NCBI RefSeq assembly: GCF_029168945.1
Contig: NC_083608.1
Coordinates: forward strand, 16,386,136-16,450,135
Reading direction: 5' to 3'
DNA from: Cannabis sativa
Lineage: Eukaryota; Streptophyta; Magnoliopsida; Rosales; Cannabaceae
DNA length: 64,000 nt
This document shows positions 34,576-47,243 of this stretch, in pieces (position 1 is the stretch's first letter; each line of letters starts with the position of its first letter). The notes beneath the pieces were generated by a model, which ran no database searches, was not told where the DNA came from, and saw only the letters and a list, made by a program, of their open reading frames with translations. The position numbers and the translations under genes are program-made.

Positions 34576-35479
34576 TTTCATATATATTTTTCATTTTTTT
34601 TTTTGGGCTTAATTTCGATAATTCTTTGTAAAATCACTTCCGACCCTGTAGACCATTGGTCCAAAAATTTCAATAGGTGGTTGAAAGTTGAAACGTTTAG
34701 ACAACTAGTCAAATTTTTAGACTATTCTACCAATTATTTCAGAATTTATATACTTTAGTAATGAAGTTAAATATGTATTAATTATTTTATAGAAATTAAG
34801 TGTCTTTATAATGTTTTGAGGTGTCTTTATTATTTTCCTCTACAATAGTTTAACGTTAAACTTCAAATATTTATTTTGGAAAAAATCTACAGTAAATTCC
34901 TAATAAGGGCTGTTGCAATACATCACCTGTTTATTTTGATATTTATGAGCACTTTTTAATTTAATTTTTTCATAATCTTATATGTTGGTCATAAATATTA
35001 TGAAAAAAAAAAAAAAAACTAAAAACTCTTATAAATACCAAAACAAACAAGAGTAGATTAGAACAACTTTTTAGAGGTGTGCTGCATATTTCTTTATAAG
35101 GGTAAATAAATATTTAAATTTTCATATGCAATAATATTTTAAGTTTTCATAAAGGCAAATAAACATTTTAGTTTTCATACTTTAGAGTACACCTCTAAAA
35201 TCTTATTCTGGTACATTTTTTATTTTTTTACATTTAGTAGAATTTTTTAATCTAATTTCATAGATTTTTAATCTAATACCAAAAATAAAATTTCAAGTAT
35301 AAGAAAAAATTTTGTATGCAATAAAATAATTAAATACTATAAACTATTCAAAAATTTACAGTGAAAAATAATTCAACTCCAAAACCTCTTCATTTTATTA
35401 CAATACCACATTTTTTTGGGTAAATACCATTTTAAACTTTGTGTTTTGCAAAAATTATCGATTGGATCCTCTGTTTTAT
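34576..35479. other. AT-rich intergenic DNA, nothing recognised
   Basis: No coding region or repeat boundary that I can support. Confidence 0.45.
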
Positions 35480-35488
35480 TAAATAAAA

Positions 35489-37705
35489 GGGTTATTTACA
35501 AAAATATGGGAAAATGAAGATATATTTTGATATATATAGCATAAAAACTTAATTACCCTAAATATGGCATTTTTTAAAAAAAAAAACTTACAAATATGGG
35601 GAAAAATCATGATGAATGCCATAAAAGACTTCAAATTTGTGTTTCTTGTAATTTTTGTTTCTTTTTTTAAAAAATAAAACACTAAAGTAAATAAAAAATT
35701 ATCTAAACTGTAGATGTTGTTTTTTTTTACAGAAATTAAACTTGTTTTTTTTATTTAAACTACTGTTTGTTTGTTTTTTCTTTATTTTTTTGTTAAAAAC
35801 TAAGTATTTCATTAAAAGCATCAGAGAAAAAAAAAACCAGTTTCATCAACATCATCTTAAAAAAAAAACAATATAAAAAAATACAATCTAAAAATAATAC
35901 AAACTTTAAAAATTAGTTTCATCAACAATGAAAGAAAACTAATAATTTCATTAAAATAATAAAAAAAAAATAGTTTCATTATGTTATTACAAATTTTTTA
36001 TTTTAAATTACTTTTTTATTATTTGTTTCTAGGTTCAAAACTTACACTTATATTTTTTTTTAATATTGGTATGCATAGTGTGTTGTTTTGATTATATTTG
36101 TGATTAGTATTTTTTTTTTTTTTGTATTTTTGTGTGTGTATTTTTTTTTATTTAATTGTCTGATGAAACTGGTTTCAGGTAACTTTATAATTAACATTAA
36201 TATTTTCTTATGATTTTTTATAGCATCAAAACTGGTTTCACAGGTTTTAACTGTTCTGTAATGGGGTTGCTCCATTTTTATGATATTATTGTATTTTTTT
36301 TAGTTTGTATAAAACCAGTTTTATTATTGTATGATATTTGAACAATAAATTTTATTTTATTTTAAATAATCAGTTTCTGACACACATATTATTTTATTAT
36401 TTTTATAACTGGTTTTTTTTAAGTAACTAGTTTTCATAACTGGTTTTTTTATTGTTGTTCATAATTGAGTTTTAAGTTTCAATTTTTTATTTGATTATTT
36501 TAAGAAACTGGTTTTTATTTATTTGTTTTTATTTTAGTTGTTTTACTAACTGGTTTCTCACATTCCACTATTTTTTTTTTGTTATTCTTTTGTGATTTTT
36601 ATTGCATTTTAATCTCTTTAATTTTCTTTGTTTCTTTTTTTCTCTTTGATTTTAATTTCTTTTTCTCTTTGGTATATTTGCTACATAATGTATGTTTAAA
36701 TCAATTCTATTTTTTGAGCAAGCAAATTAAATGCCAAAATAAAGAATGAAGTTAGAAGTTTGGTTATTAGGTATTGATATAAAATTTATATGTTCAAAAC
36801 TGGTTTTTAAATTTAGTATCGTTTGTAAAAGTTTAGTTATTAGGCATTATGTATTTTTCATTATGTTATTGATGAAACTATTTTTTTTTTTGCCTCTTTT
36901 AATGAAATAATTAGTTTCTTTTAATATTGATGAAACTGGTTTTTAAAGTCAGTATCTTTTTTAGATTGTAATTTTTTTCATTATCTTGTTGATGAAACTA
37001 TTTTTTTTTTATTCTTTTAATAAAATTATTAGTTTCTTTCAATGTTAATGAAACTATTTTTAAAGTTTGTATTCTTTTTAGATTATAATTTTTTATATTG
37101 TTTTTTTTTTTCAGAATGGTATTGATGAAGCTGATTTTTTTTTCTGCTGTTTTTAATAAAATAATTAGTTTTTAACACAAAAAAAAAACAAATAATAGTT
37201 AAATAAACAAAACAAGTTTAATATCTGTAAAAAAAAATGAGATATAAAATTGTACACTAATTATATATATTTTTATATATACAAAGAGAAAATAAAATAG
37301 TTTGAGAAAAAAAATTAAAAAAAAAAAGAGAGACAAAAGAGAAATTAGAAAAAAAAAATAAAAAAGAAAATTAGAGAGAAGAGAAAGAAAGAAAGAAAAA
37401 GTCAGCAACTGAAATTATAAATGTAATGTTTGAAAAAAAAAAAAAAGTTAGTATTTGGTATAAATTTTCCAAATAAAAAGAAACCCTAAAATGTAAATGT
37501 AAAATAAACTAAAAAAAATAAAACTAATTAAGTTAGAAACAAAAATATGAAATATGGGTTTGGATAATAAGTTTACAAAAATATGACTTATCAAATACCA
37601 TAAAAAGTCTTAAATGTGAAAAAATATCATAGAAGAGTGGCAAACCTATAAATGCCATATTTTTGTAATTTTTATACAAAATCTCATATTTTATGTAATT
37701 TTCAC
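35489..37705. mobile_element. Non-autonomous MULE with ACTGGTTT-rich interior (2217 bp)
   Basis: The 9-bp duplication TAAATAAAA lies directly outside both ends (35480-35488 and 37706-37714). The ends are inverted repeats (GGGTTATTTACAAAAATATG versus GTGAAAATTACATAAAATAT). The interior is strongly T-rich with many AAACTGGTTT-type words (about 36160-37150). No protein-coding region is supported. Confidence 0.75.
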
Positions 37706-37881
37706 TAAATAAAATGGACCTTGTATTTTCTAAAATAGTAAATATAGGACCTTGAGCTTAATTTTTGAATTTTTTTTTTAGTATAACTAACTTGAAGACA
37801 ATTCTTAACATGAACAGATACAGAAAATGTAAATAGTTTTGTCATAACACTTTTAGATCAGATTGTTATTAAATTTTATTT

Positions 37882-39512
37882 GGGCTATTTTCAAAAATAT
37901 GGGAAAAATTATTAAGGTTATGATAAATATGGCATAAAAAGTAAATACCACTAAATATGGTATTATCTAACCAATCAAACTAAAAATATGGTTTTTTTCT
38001 AAAAAAAACCATACAAAACATTAAAAATAAATCTGAATTTAAAATTCATAAAAAATAAAAACTTAATTAAATTACTATAAAAAATATTAAAATTCCCTTC
38101 ATATTTATTTTTTTTAAAAAAATAAAACAAATAAAACTATAGTGATTGCCGAAGTTGTCACTCGTGCTGGAAAAGTCACCGGAGTTTACTGTCGGCACCG
38201 GAAAAGTCGTCGGAGTAGCCGCCGGTGCCGAAAAAGTCGCCGGAGTTGCTGCCGTAGAAAAAGTCGTCAGAATTAGCATTGTCGCTGGAAAAATCACCAA
38301 GAAACCGGTTTCTTGATGTTAGAAACCGGTTTCTTGGTGATTTTTCGGTAATTTTACCAGTGACAATGCCAAGTCCGACGACTATTCTGGAGTTTGATGT
38401 CGGTGCCGAAAAAGTTGCCGGAGTAGTTCCTGGTGTTGGAAAAATCGCCAGAGTTATTGCCGGCGTAAAAAAAGTCGTCAGAACTGGCATTGTCGCCAAA
38501 GAAAATCATTAGAAAAATCACCAAGAAAGTGGTTTTTTCGTCAAGAAACTGGTTTCTTCACCAAGAAAGTGGTTTCTTCATCAATGAACTAATTTTGTTA
38601 CACAACAATAATAAAGATTATGAAAACAAAACAAAAATGATATACACTGAAAATAATTGAAACCAATTTCATCAATCAACCAAATAGAGAAAAAAATATA
38701 AAAAAATTACCAAGAAAGCTGGTTTCTTCATCAGAAACCGAAAAAACCAGCTTTCTTGGTGATTAGCCCGATAATTTTTCCTATGACAATGACAATTTTG
38801 ACGAATTTCCTAGAGTTCTTGTTGGTACCGAAAAAGTCACGGAGTACTGTCGGTGTATTAGTCGTCAGAGTTGCTACCAACGCTAGAAAATTCGTCAGGC
38901 CATTGTCGTCAGAAAAATTACCGGAAAAATTACCAAAAAACCGGTTTCTTCATCAAGAAACCAGAAACCAGTTTCTTGGTAATTTTTACGCGACTATGCC
39001 AATTCTAATGACTTTTACGAAGTTTCTTGTCGATGCGGAAAAGTCGCCGGAGTAGCTGCTAGCGTCAGAAAAGTCGTCAAAATTGGCATTGTCAACGGAA
39101 AAATCACCAAGAAACCGGTTTCTTAGACTTCAAGAAACCGGTTTCTTAGACTTTAAGAAACCGGTTTCTTGGTGATTTTTCAGTGATTTTTCCGGCGAAA
39201 ATGCCAATTCCGACGAATTTTCCGCGCGGCAAAGAACTCCGACGACTTTTCCGGCACCGACCGCTACTCCGGTGACTTTTCCGGCACCGGCAGCAAACTC
39301 CGGTGACTTTTCCGGCATCAATGACAAATAAAACTTCCTAAACAAATAAAAACAGTAAATATGAGATTTAGAAACCTAATTACATATATATGACATATCA
39401 AATACCATACAAAAACCTAAAAATAAAAAAATACCATATAAATTGGCCAAACTTAAATGTGCCATATTTATCATAAGAACTTTTAAAATCCCATACTAAG
39501 TGTAATTTCCTC
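37882..39512. mobile_element. Non-autonomous MULE with palindromic CCGGTTTC repeats (1631 bp)
   Basis: The 9-bp duplication ATTTTATTT lies directly outside both ends (37873-37881 and 39513-39521). The termini share an inverted TATGATAAATATGGC segment. Inside, AAGAAACCGGTTTCTT palindromes and GCCGGAAAAGTCGTCGGAG-type units alternate in both orientations, so much of the element can fold on itself. The ORFs here are Gly/Ser/Asp-rich readings of this repeat, not genes. Confidence 0.75.
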
Positions 39513-39521
39513 ATTTTATTT

Positions 39522-39912
39522 TGACAAAAAATCAGTTCAGGATCTTGTACTATTTTAGATCCATTAACATTTTTTCATTTAACAAAACAAATAATCCAAT
39601 TGATAAATTTTGCAAAACACAAATTCTAAAATAGTATTTACCCTTTTTCCTTTTACATTACCACATTTATTTTTGTTTTTGAGAAATTACCACTTAAATT
39701 TTGTGTGAATAAAAAAGAGAGTATAATAGTATATGATGGATTTGGGCACAGGTGATTGAAAGTGGAGTTGACACACTTGTAGCCACCTTTTTATGTCCGA
39801 ATTGCTTTTTCACACGATTCTCTCTCTTTCTCTCTCTAATAACCTCTCAATATCTTCTCTCCCACTGTAGTTCTCTCTCTCTCTCTTGAGAGACTACCTT
39901 GTTGAGTTGGCC
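39522..39912 (+). promoter_or_regulatory. Upstream region of the F-box gene
   Basis: AT-rich sequence with a possible TATA (TATAATAGTATATG near 39721). A CT-rich leader with repeated TCTCTC (about 39820-39890) runs up to the ATG at 39913. Confidence 0.45.
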
Positions 39913-41836
39913 ATGGCTTGGAGAAAAAAGAAGAAGATGAAATTGTAAGCTTGTGCTCTCTCTCTTTCTCTGCTCTCTTACTTCTTTTTTTTATTTTTAT
40001 TTTTTTTTTCTAGGCAAAATAGTCTCGCAATTCCATTTTCATATTTTCATTATTATTTTTCTCTCTTTATTTAGAAATAAAATGTTTACTTGGTTGTAGA
40101 TTTGGTTTGAAATTGAGTGTTTTAGGATTTGGGTCAGTCATTGTTTGTGAATTTAAAGCAAATGTGTTTACTTCTTATGAGTTTTGCTTTTGAACCCATG
40201 GAAAATTGGAGTCAATTCCCAATATTTTATGAGTATTTTGTATTTGGGTAAGAATTGGTTTTAAGGTTTTTTAGGATTTGCGAGACTATGTGGTTGGAAT
40301 GATCAAATTGTGTTCTTTCTGTACAAGATTGGTTGAATCCTACAATTTTGTACTAAATGTTGTGAGTTTTGGAGTAAAAGTCTGAATTCAAAGGGGGTGC
40401 TTATTTGATAAATGTTTTTCTTTTTCATACTTGATGATTTCAAGAATTTAGATTATCACAAGGGGTACTATCTTTTTGAGCATTAAATCAGTATGCACAG
40501 TACAATATGTAGATAAGAAGATGATGGGGTTGGAGATTTGGTTTTATATGCAAACAGATTTTAATTGAGGGTAAAATATAGTGTTGATGCATAAGATTAA
40601 TGTTTAATTGTTGCAAATTCTGTTTATATTTTACATTTTGATACTCAAGTTTTAGTTCATGGTGGCGTTTTCAGTTCATTAATGGTTCTTGTTTGAGTGC
40701 TGGATGTTTGAACTTACCCTGATTCTCTGGTGCATAGGTTAGATGAAACGATCACAGATAATGAAAGAAAAAGAACCAAGGAGAAGAATGAGACATTGGA
40801 ACTACAGACTTGGTCCGAGCTACCGATGGAAATTTTGCAACTCATTTTGTCCCAGTTGACTCTAGTTGACAATATCCGCGCCTCTATGGTATGCAAGTTT
40901 TGGCATTCAACTGCCATATCTGTGAGGGTGGTTAATCAATCACCGTGGCTTATGTACTTTCCAAAATTTGGGAACTTGTATGAGTTTTATGATCCATCAA
41001 AGCGCAAGACTCATTCCCTTGAGTTACCTGAGTTGAATGGATCTAGGGTCTGTTACACCAAAGATGGTTGGCTGTTACTATACAGGCCAAGATCGCACCG
41101 TGTTTTCTTCTTTAACCCTTTCACTCGAAAGGTGATAAAACTACCGAAATTTGAGTTGACTTATCAGATTGTGGCATTCTCATGTGCACCAACATCCTCC
41201 AGCTGCATACTTTTCACAGTCAAGCACATCAGTCCCACGATTGTTGCTATTAGTACTTGCCACGCTGGAGCAACGAAGTGGGTTACTGTTAACTATCAAA
41301 ATCGGTTGCCCTTTGTCAGTAGCATTTGGAATAAGCTTGTTTTCTGCAATGGACTCTTTTATTGTCTGAGCCTCACCGGCTGGCTAGGGGTTTTTGATCC
41401 CATGGAACGCACTTGGAACGTTCTTGCTGTTCCTCCCCCCAAATGCCCAGAGAACTTTTTTGCCAAAAATTGGTGGAAAGGCAAGTTTATGGCTGAGCAT
41501 AACGGGAACTTATTAGTTATTTATACTTGTTCTAGTGAAAATCCCATTGTTTTTAAGCTTGATCGAGCTGACATGGTTTGGGAGGAGATGCAAAATCTCC
41601 AAGGTATGACACTTTTCGTGAGTTTCTTATCGTCCCATTCTAGAAATGATCTCCTTGGTATATTGAGAAACAGCGTCTACTTCTCTAAAGTTCGGTTCTA
41701 TGGAAGGCGCTGCATCTTGTACTCTCTCAATGATTGTAGATACTACCCCCGTAAGCAATGTTACGATTGGGGAGAGCAAAACCCTTTCGAGAATATTTGG
41801 ATCGAACCACCAAAGGACTTCACAAGCTTCAGCTGA
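39913..41836 (+). CDS. F-box protein with DUF295/kelch-like C-terminal region
   Basis: Two exons: 39913-39944 (MAWRKKKKMK) and 40738-41836, with intron 39945-40737 (TT|GTAAGC...GCATAG|GTTAG). The joined CDS is 1131 bp, 376 residues. An F-box lies at about residues 33-75 (WSELPMEILQLILSQLTLVD...ASMVCKFWHSTA). The C-terminal part has DUF295/F-box-kelch features: a KDGWLLLYRP block, an FNPFTRKVIKLP block, and VFKLDRADMVWEEMQNL. F-box proteins of this type are adaptors of SCF ubiquitin ligases through SKP1; the target is unknown. It resembles the plant F-box/kelch-like group that includes Arabidopsis At1g57790. The reading frame has no ATG near the start of exon 2, which supports the small first exon. 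It converges on the hnRNP-like gene (742 bp between the stops). Confidence 0.88.
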
Positions 41837-42577
41837 ACAATGCTTATTGACTCAAGTATGCCTAACTTGATTTTATATGATGCTGCCTTTTTTGATGTTC
41901 ATATCTTTCATATCAGTAAGAATACTGTGACTTTTTAGGTCGATGAGTACATTTTTTTTTTCCTTCTGATAAGTGTACTTGTTTCTAGATGCAGTGATTT
42001 CCCATTACAAGAATGATGCAGCACAATGCAAGGTAAATGGTCAAAGTTAGACTACTAGGTTAGTTCTTCAAATCAAAGCAGAAGGAAGACTAGCACTTTA
42101 ATTGGGAGAAAATAAAGGACATGCAAATACCTAATAGCTTGGACCCTACTTTTGAGTTTTAACAAGATCTCAAGATAGTATTAAGGGCAAGCAAATACCC
42201 GATTGCTAGGACTACTGGAATGTTGTTAAATGTGTTATTAGAACAACTAATGATAATGATGCTCTCCACATAATTTTCCTTTAATTTATATTTCTGTGAT
42301 TGGCTTTTTTCTAGGTTTCCAGGACTATTTGATGATAAATAAAAAAAAGTGATTTTTATCGTTGATTTTAATATTTGGGTATGGATTGGATTGATCTCCT
42401 ATCTTTTTTAAGTTCTTATATTCGGTACTAAACTTGTAACTGAATACCGGTGTCTGATTGACACAATAATTATAATAATGTAAAACCTGTTAACAGCTTA
42501 AATTAACTACATTGGCTACAAAACAAATAAAGAGGTTAAAACCACAAAAAAAAAAAAAAAATCATCGTGACTGTGCT
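41837..42577. other. Shared 3' region of two convergent host genes
   Basis: AT-rich, non-coding. It should hold the 3' UTRs of the F-box gene (+) and the hnRNP-like gene (-). Confidence 0.6.
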
Positions 42578-45155
42578 TTAATATGGGTGATAGCGGCTGT
42601 GACCACCATTGTTCTCGCTGCTCCCCCGCCTTCCACCACTCGAGCTCCCACCATGGTTGCCCCTACCACCTCGTGATTGCATTGGAGGGTGATGTGGTTG
42701 CAAGCTAGGCTGTTGCCTATTGGCAAAATGATTGAACTTGGCATTAGGGTAGAATTCAACTAAACTTGTACTATATACCAAATTATATAAATAAAGGTGA
42801 AGCCTCTTACAGAACATATCCAATTCGGCCATCAGGCAAAAGCATTGGCATCATAGCTCCAGCAGGTGTCGGTCCACCACCGTAGATAAGTGGCTGCAAC
42901 AGATTGTTATCACCTAATCAGGCACGAACAGTTTTGTAGGCCTTGTTTTTTCTTTTCTGGTATAGGTCTTGTCTAAATTTACAGAGAGATTGAAAAAAAG
43001 CAGCATCTTACTTGAGCAAAACCTACACCAAAACCTCCAGCTGCTCCTACAGAACCATAACCACCACCAACCATGCCATAGCCCATATGGGGCGGGTAAG
43101 TTGGAAGCAGGGCTGAATTTTGAGAATTTGATGCTCCGGAAGACCTCTGATCTGCTTGTGGCTTTGCAAGAGAACAGTCCAAAACTTGACCTACAAGCAG
43201 AAAGGATCGATTTGAGATTGCTTACCTAAAATGTAAATTAAAATTAATCAGCTTGATAGATAACGAGCCTAGACTCACCGTCAATTTCATATTTCTCAGT
43301 GTTCTTCAATGCCTTCATAGCACTTGATCTCTCTGCAAAATGTACAAAACCATATCTGCTCTTCTCCTGACCTGGTTTTGCAGGTGGGAGAACCACTTTA
43401 GTGATCTTCCCGTGATGCTCAAATGATTTTCTTAAAGAATCTTGAGTAATATCCTTTGGTAGATTCTTGATATATATTGCCTTAACCTGGATCATACAAA
43501 AAACAACATTTGGAATTCAGCAAGCCAGACTTTCCATGTGGTGCAAAGGGAACTGTGGGGTTGAATTAGTTATAAAAAATTAACAAGAAATATAATCAAT
43601 TTAAAAAGTTTTAGCAACCAAAACCCGACTATTTAATACTACTATATCCTTTCTCTGAATCCAACAGATTGCAGGCATCACCAATTAGCAACCATACGCA
43701 GATCATATATAACATTAAAAACTCCAAACGTGAGAATAAGCACAACAGGAATCCAATAAATGCATAGCCAAAAATGAAAAAACACATATGGATCACCTGA
43801 GAAGAAGAAGAGGATTCCATATTTTTAGGGTCAGCCCAGCTCACAGTTGGAGCATTGGTGTCAAGCTTAAATTTTGGGTTTGACATCTTTTGTCTTGAGT
43901 GTTCTGCACATGCATGATTATAATATTCAATGAAAGAAAATCCACGATTCCGGCTGGAGTTCTGTGGGTCCTGCATGGTTGAGAAGATTACAAAAATTAG
44001 AGACACTCTCAAGGCACAACAGATAATCATGAAATTAGTTAAACTTGGATATTAAAAGGGCAAGAGAGTAACGAATAAAAACTGAATAAGCTCAGGGCTC
44101 TGATGAAATATTTTGGAAAAGATGATAAACCTTCAATAGCTCCACCGAAATAACACCTGGTCCAATATCTGTCACAGCCTTCTTCATATCTTTCTCTCCC
44201 CAATTTCTAGGAACATTACCGATGAACAAGCGATTCTTTGCTTGAGATGTTGAGCATTTTATCTTCTTCCCCTGAGAAAGAAAGCAACAGCCACCCAAAA
44301 AGAAAGTTATCTTACAAGAGAAAAGTAGTAAACTCACATTATTGATTATAGCAGTTCTTCAAACAATTTAAAATAGAGACATCAAATTATCAATGAGAAA
44401 GTGCTTTAAAAAAATTATCAATGAGAGAGGCAGTGACGCACTATCATATGCAAGACGAATTAGTAGCAGCACAATTCCAAATCAAATAAACTCAGATTTA
44501 ATTACTTGATGAGAGTATATAGACCAAAAGTGGTATGATCACCTTTAGTTCTGAATAATTCAGTTCCTCGATGGCCTTAGAAGCAAATTCCTTGGTTCTA
44601 AAGGTTACAAAAGCATAACCCTTTGCCTCACCTGAATCTTTTCCCTTCATTATCCTAACCTGTCATCAGTAACAAAATTTAGTTCAGAGCTTTAGTACCA
44701 GCATGCAGAGAAAGAAACAGTTAACTAGACACTACCTCAGTAACTTCTCCTACAGATTCACAAAAGGCCCTCAAATCATCTTCAGAAGCACCATGTGGAA
44801 TGCCACCAAGGTAAACTTCTGACCCGTGAGGGGGAAGTGCAAGAAGCTCAGCATGTATTTTTTTGTCATCTTCCTTAACTACTTTCTTCTCATTGTCAAC
44901 TTCATTGGCAACACTCTTACCTTCTTCCTCTTCTTCTTCACTGACCTCCTCTTCAACTTCTTCCTCTTCTTCTTCTTCTTCCTCCTCCTCCTCCTCTTCC
45001 TCATCTTCTTCTATTTCTTCATACTCCACCTCTTCCTCTATTGTCTCTTCAGGATCATTATCTCCTTCAAGGTCCACACGCTCTTCAGAATGTGTTGACA
45101 TTCCAGCATCCATAGGCTTTTCGGTAGCTTCAGCACTGCTCCTTGTCCTTGGCAT
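42578..45155 (-). CDS. hnRNP-Q-like RNA-binding protein with three RRMs (LIF2 family)
   Basis: Eight coding exons by GT-AG boundaries: 45155-44736, 44659-44543, 44271-44131, 43970-43797, 43486-43279, 43190-43012, 42893-42811 and 42770-42578. Together they make 1515 bp, 504 residues. The acidic N-terminus has a run of Glu (~50-75). RRM1 is ~112-190 (VYLGGIPHGAS; GYAFVTF), RRM2 ~192-270 (RLFIGNVPRNW; GFSFIEY) and RRM3 ~286-360 (IYIKNLPKDIT; YGFVHFA). The tail is Gly/Tyr-rich with RGG-type repeats. This matches the plant hnRNP-Q group that includes Arabidopsis LIF2, a partner of the Polycomb-associated protein LHP1. Which paralogue this is, I cannot say. The last intron has two in-frame acceptors six bases apart (exon start 42770 or 42764). 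Leader intron upstream. Confidence 0.92.
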
Positions 45156-46690
45156 CTTATGTATCTAAAGAAAAGCAAGCTTGCAAGGCAACTGTGAAAG
45201 AAACACAGAAGCCAGAAGCATTCACAGGAGAAAGAATAATATGGAAAGGTGGAAACAATATGAGAGGCCAAATGGAGTTGCAGAAAAAGAATATTGACTG
45301 AATCTGTGCCATGAGGTATGGCCTTAAGGAGTTACAAAGAGAATGATTTACAGCTAACGGAGCACCAAATAGTAACAACAATTAGAGACAGGCAGAAGAG
45401 AAGTCTGAATGAAAATCAAGAGGATGGTGATGTTCAAACGGTGACCAAAAAAAAAATGAAGATATGGAAAGGTGGAAACAATATGAGAGGCCAAATGGAG
45501 TTGCAGAGAAAGAATATTGACTGAATCTGTGCCATGAGGTATGGCCTTAAGGAGTTACAAAGAGAATGATTTACAGCTAACGGAGCACCAAATAGTAACA
45601 ACAATTAGAGACAGGCAGAAGAGAAGTCTGAATGAAAATCAAGAGGATGGTGATGTTCAAACGGTGACCAAAAAAAAAATGAAGCAGTGATTTTCGAAAT
45701 AATGATATCGATTGTTACCAAAAAAAAGGACAAGTTTAGCAAGTTATCTGGATGCATCACAAAATGGAAAGAGAGGGAAAAGAAAAAGGAAAGAAAAAAC
45801 AAATGAGATATCAAACAACATATTGTGGAAATTACATATTTTAACATATAAAATATAGATATATATATGTATATAATATACATATGTATATTCACATCAT
45901 AATAATGCAAGACAATTCAAGACAATAGCAAGTTAAAATCAGATAATTGTGATAACAATAGAAATAAGAGACAACAACAGCATTTTTGTAACTGAGTTTG
46001 ATTATAAATTAACCATTCAAGAGCCAAAACCAAAAGCTCCAGACCAGTTGCAAAGACTAATCTAATAATGCCAATCTCACCCATATGAAGCACTTCTACC
46101 TAACAAGTTTGATTATAATTTACATTTATAATGACCGTTAATCAAGAGCATCCCGAAACCCATAAATGTGAAAAATTCTATGTATCTAAATTTAATATTA
46201 CTATTCGGTAACCTAAAGAAAAATCAAGAAACAACACTACAAATAACGTATAGAAATATGCTCAGCAAGTTATAGACCATAAGTTCTCTATTATGTAAAT
46301 GAATAGACCTCAAATGATATCTGGAATCACTTTGAGGACAATTTGGAAATAAATTTGAATCTCAAAATGAGAATATTGAAATTACTTCCAATTACTTACG
46401 AAAGCAAGGCGAACTAAACAAGTGAACGCGTATATTATAAATTGAATTACAGACGAGAGAGAGATAAGTGGTTATTCGTTCTGTAACGAAATAAATAATA
46501 AAGATTAATTTAAATGATAGATTAGGAGCTTTCTACAATGAGATCATACCGTAGTAGACTAAAGGTTCACAAAATCATTTACTCGTTATTCTAATCTCAA
46601 TAAACTACAAACTGTAAACATAAATTGAAAGAGCACCACACTACTGATGAGATATTAAATGAAGAGAAAAAAAAAACACAGTTCTCTAAG
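45156..46690 (-). other. Leader intron of the hnRNP-like gene (proposed)
   Basis: An acceptor CTTTAG|ATACATAAG lies just upstream of the ATG on the minus strand. A possible donor ACGCAG|GTCAGG lies near 46697-46692, inside a GA/CT-rich segment. The interval has no other coding support and contains the 223-bp tandem duplication. Confidence 0.5.
45239..45684. repeat. Two-copy tandem duplication, 223-bp unit
   Basis: 45239-45461 and 45462-45684 are the same sequence, with one visible difference (GCAGAAAAAG versus GCAGAGAAAG). The short ORFs in it are incidental. Confidence 0.95.
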
Positions 46691-46691
46691 C

Positions 46692-46860
46692 CTGACCTGC
46701 GTGAGAGAGAGAGAGAGTGTTGGAGGCGGTTCCGGTGGGTGCGGGGAAGAATTTAGAGTCGGCGCCGGCGGTGTGGAAGATCGTAACCGGGGTGGTGAGT
46801 GAGAGAGAGTCGATGATGGAGAGAGTGGGTTAGGGTAGAAAGACAGAGGGAACGAGGATT
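46692..46860 (-). promoter_or_regulatory. Proposed 5' UTR exon and promoter-proximal region of the hnRNP-like gene
   Basis: A relatively GC-rich, CT-repeat stretch (GAGAGA on +) ends at the proposed leader-intron donor. This is typical of plant 5' UTRs. The transcription start is not identified. Confidence 0.4.
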
Positions 46861-47243
46861 TGTTTATGTATTTATTATTTTATTTTAACAATTTTTTTTT
46901 TCTTAATAAAATATCAAACTTGAAATGGCAAACAAACATAAGGATAATTACTTCAAATGAAGTATTATTCACAGTAAAAAATAAAATACAATCGGACAAG
47001 AAATAAGATGATATGGCAATTGATGAGTTACTTTGTTTGTATTAACAATTAAACCAAATATAAACAACATAAATTAGAGCTACGTATAGGTTGAAATTGA
47101 ATAGATTTTAAACAATGTCTTAATAATGACATAAGCATCACTCATGTTGTTTGATCCAAAACAACATTTGGATAGACCTGTACACCAAAACTGCTACATT
47201 TGGCCTTCCATAATAATGTACCTTCACAGTCACGAGCCACCCA
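46861..47243. other. Intergenic DNA, nothing recognised
   Basis: AT-rich; no coding region or clear repeat. Confidence 0.4.

Noticed and set aside
38067..39345. ORFs with Gly/Ser/Asp-rich or Lys/Val-rich repeats
   Set aside because: They are translations of the palindromic unit of a non-autonomous MULE in several frames.
44826..45168. Plus-strand Phe- or Ser-rich ORFs
   Set aside because: They are antisense shadows of the poly-Glu N-terminus of the hnRNP-like gene.
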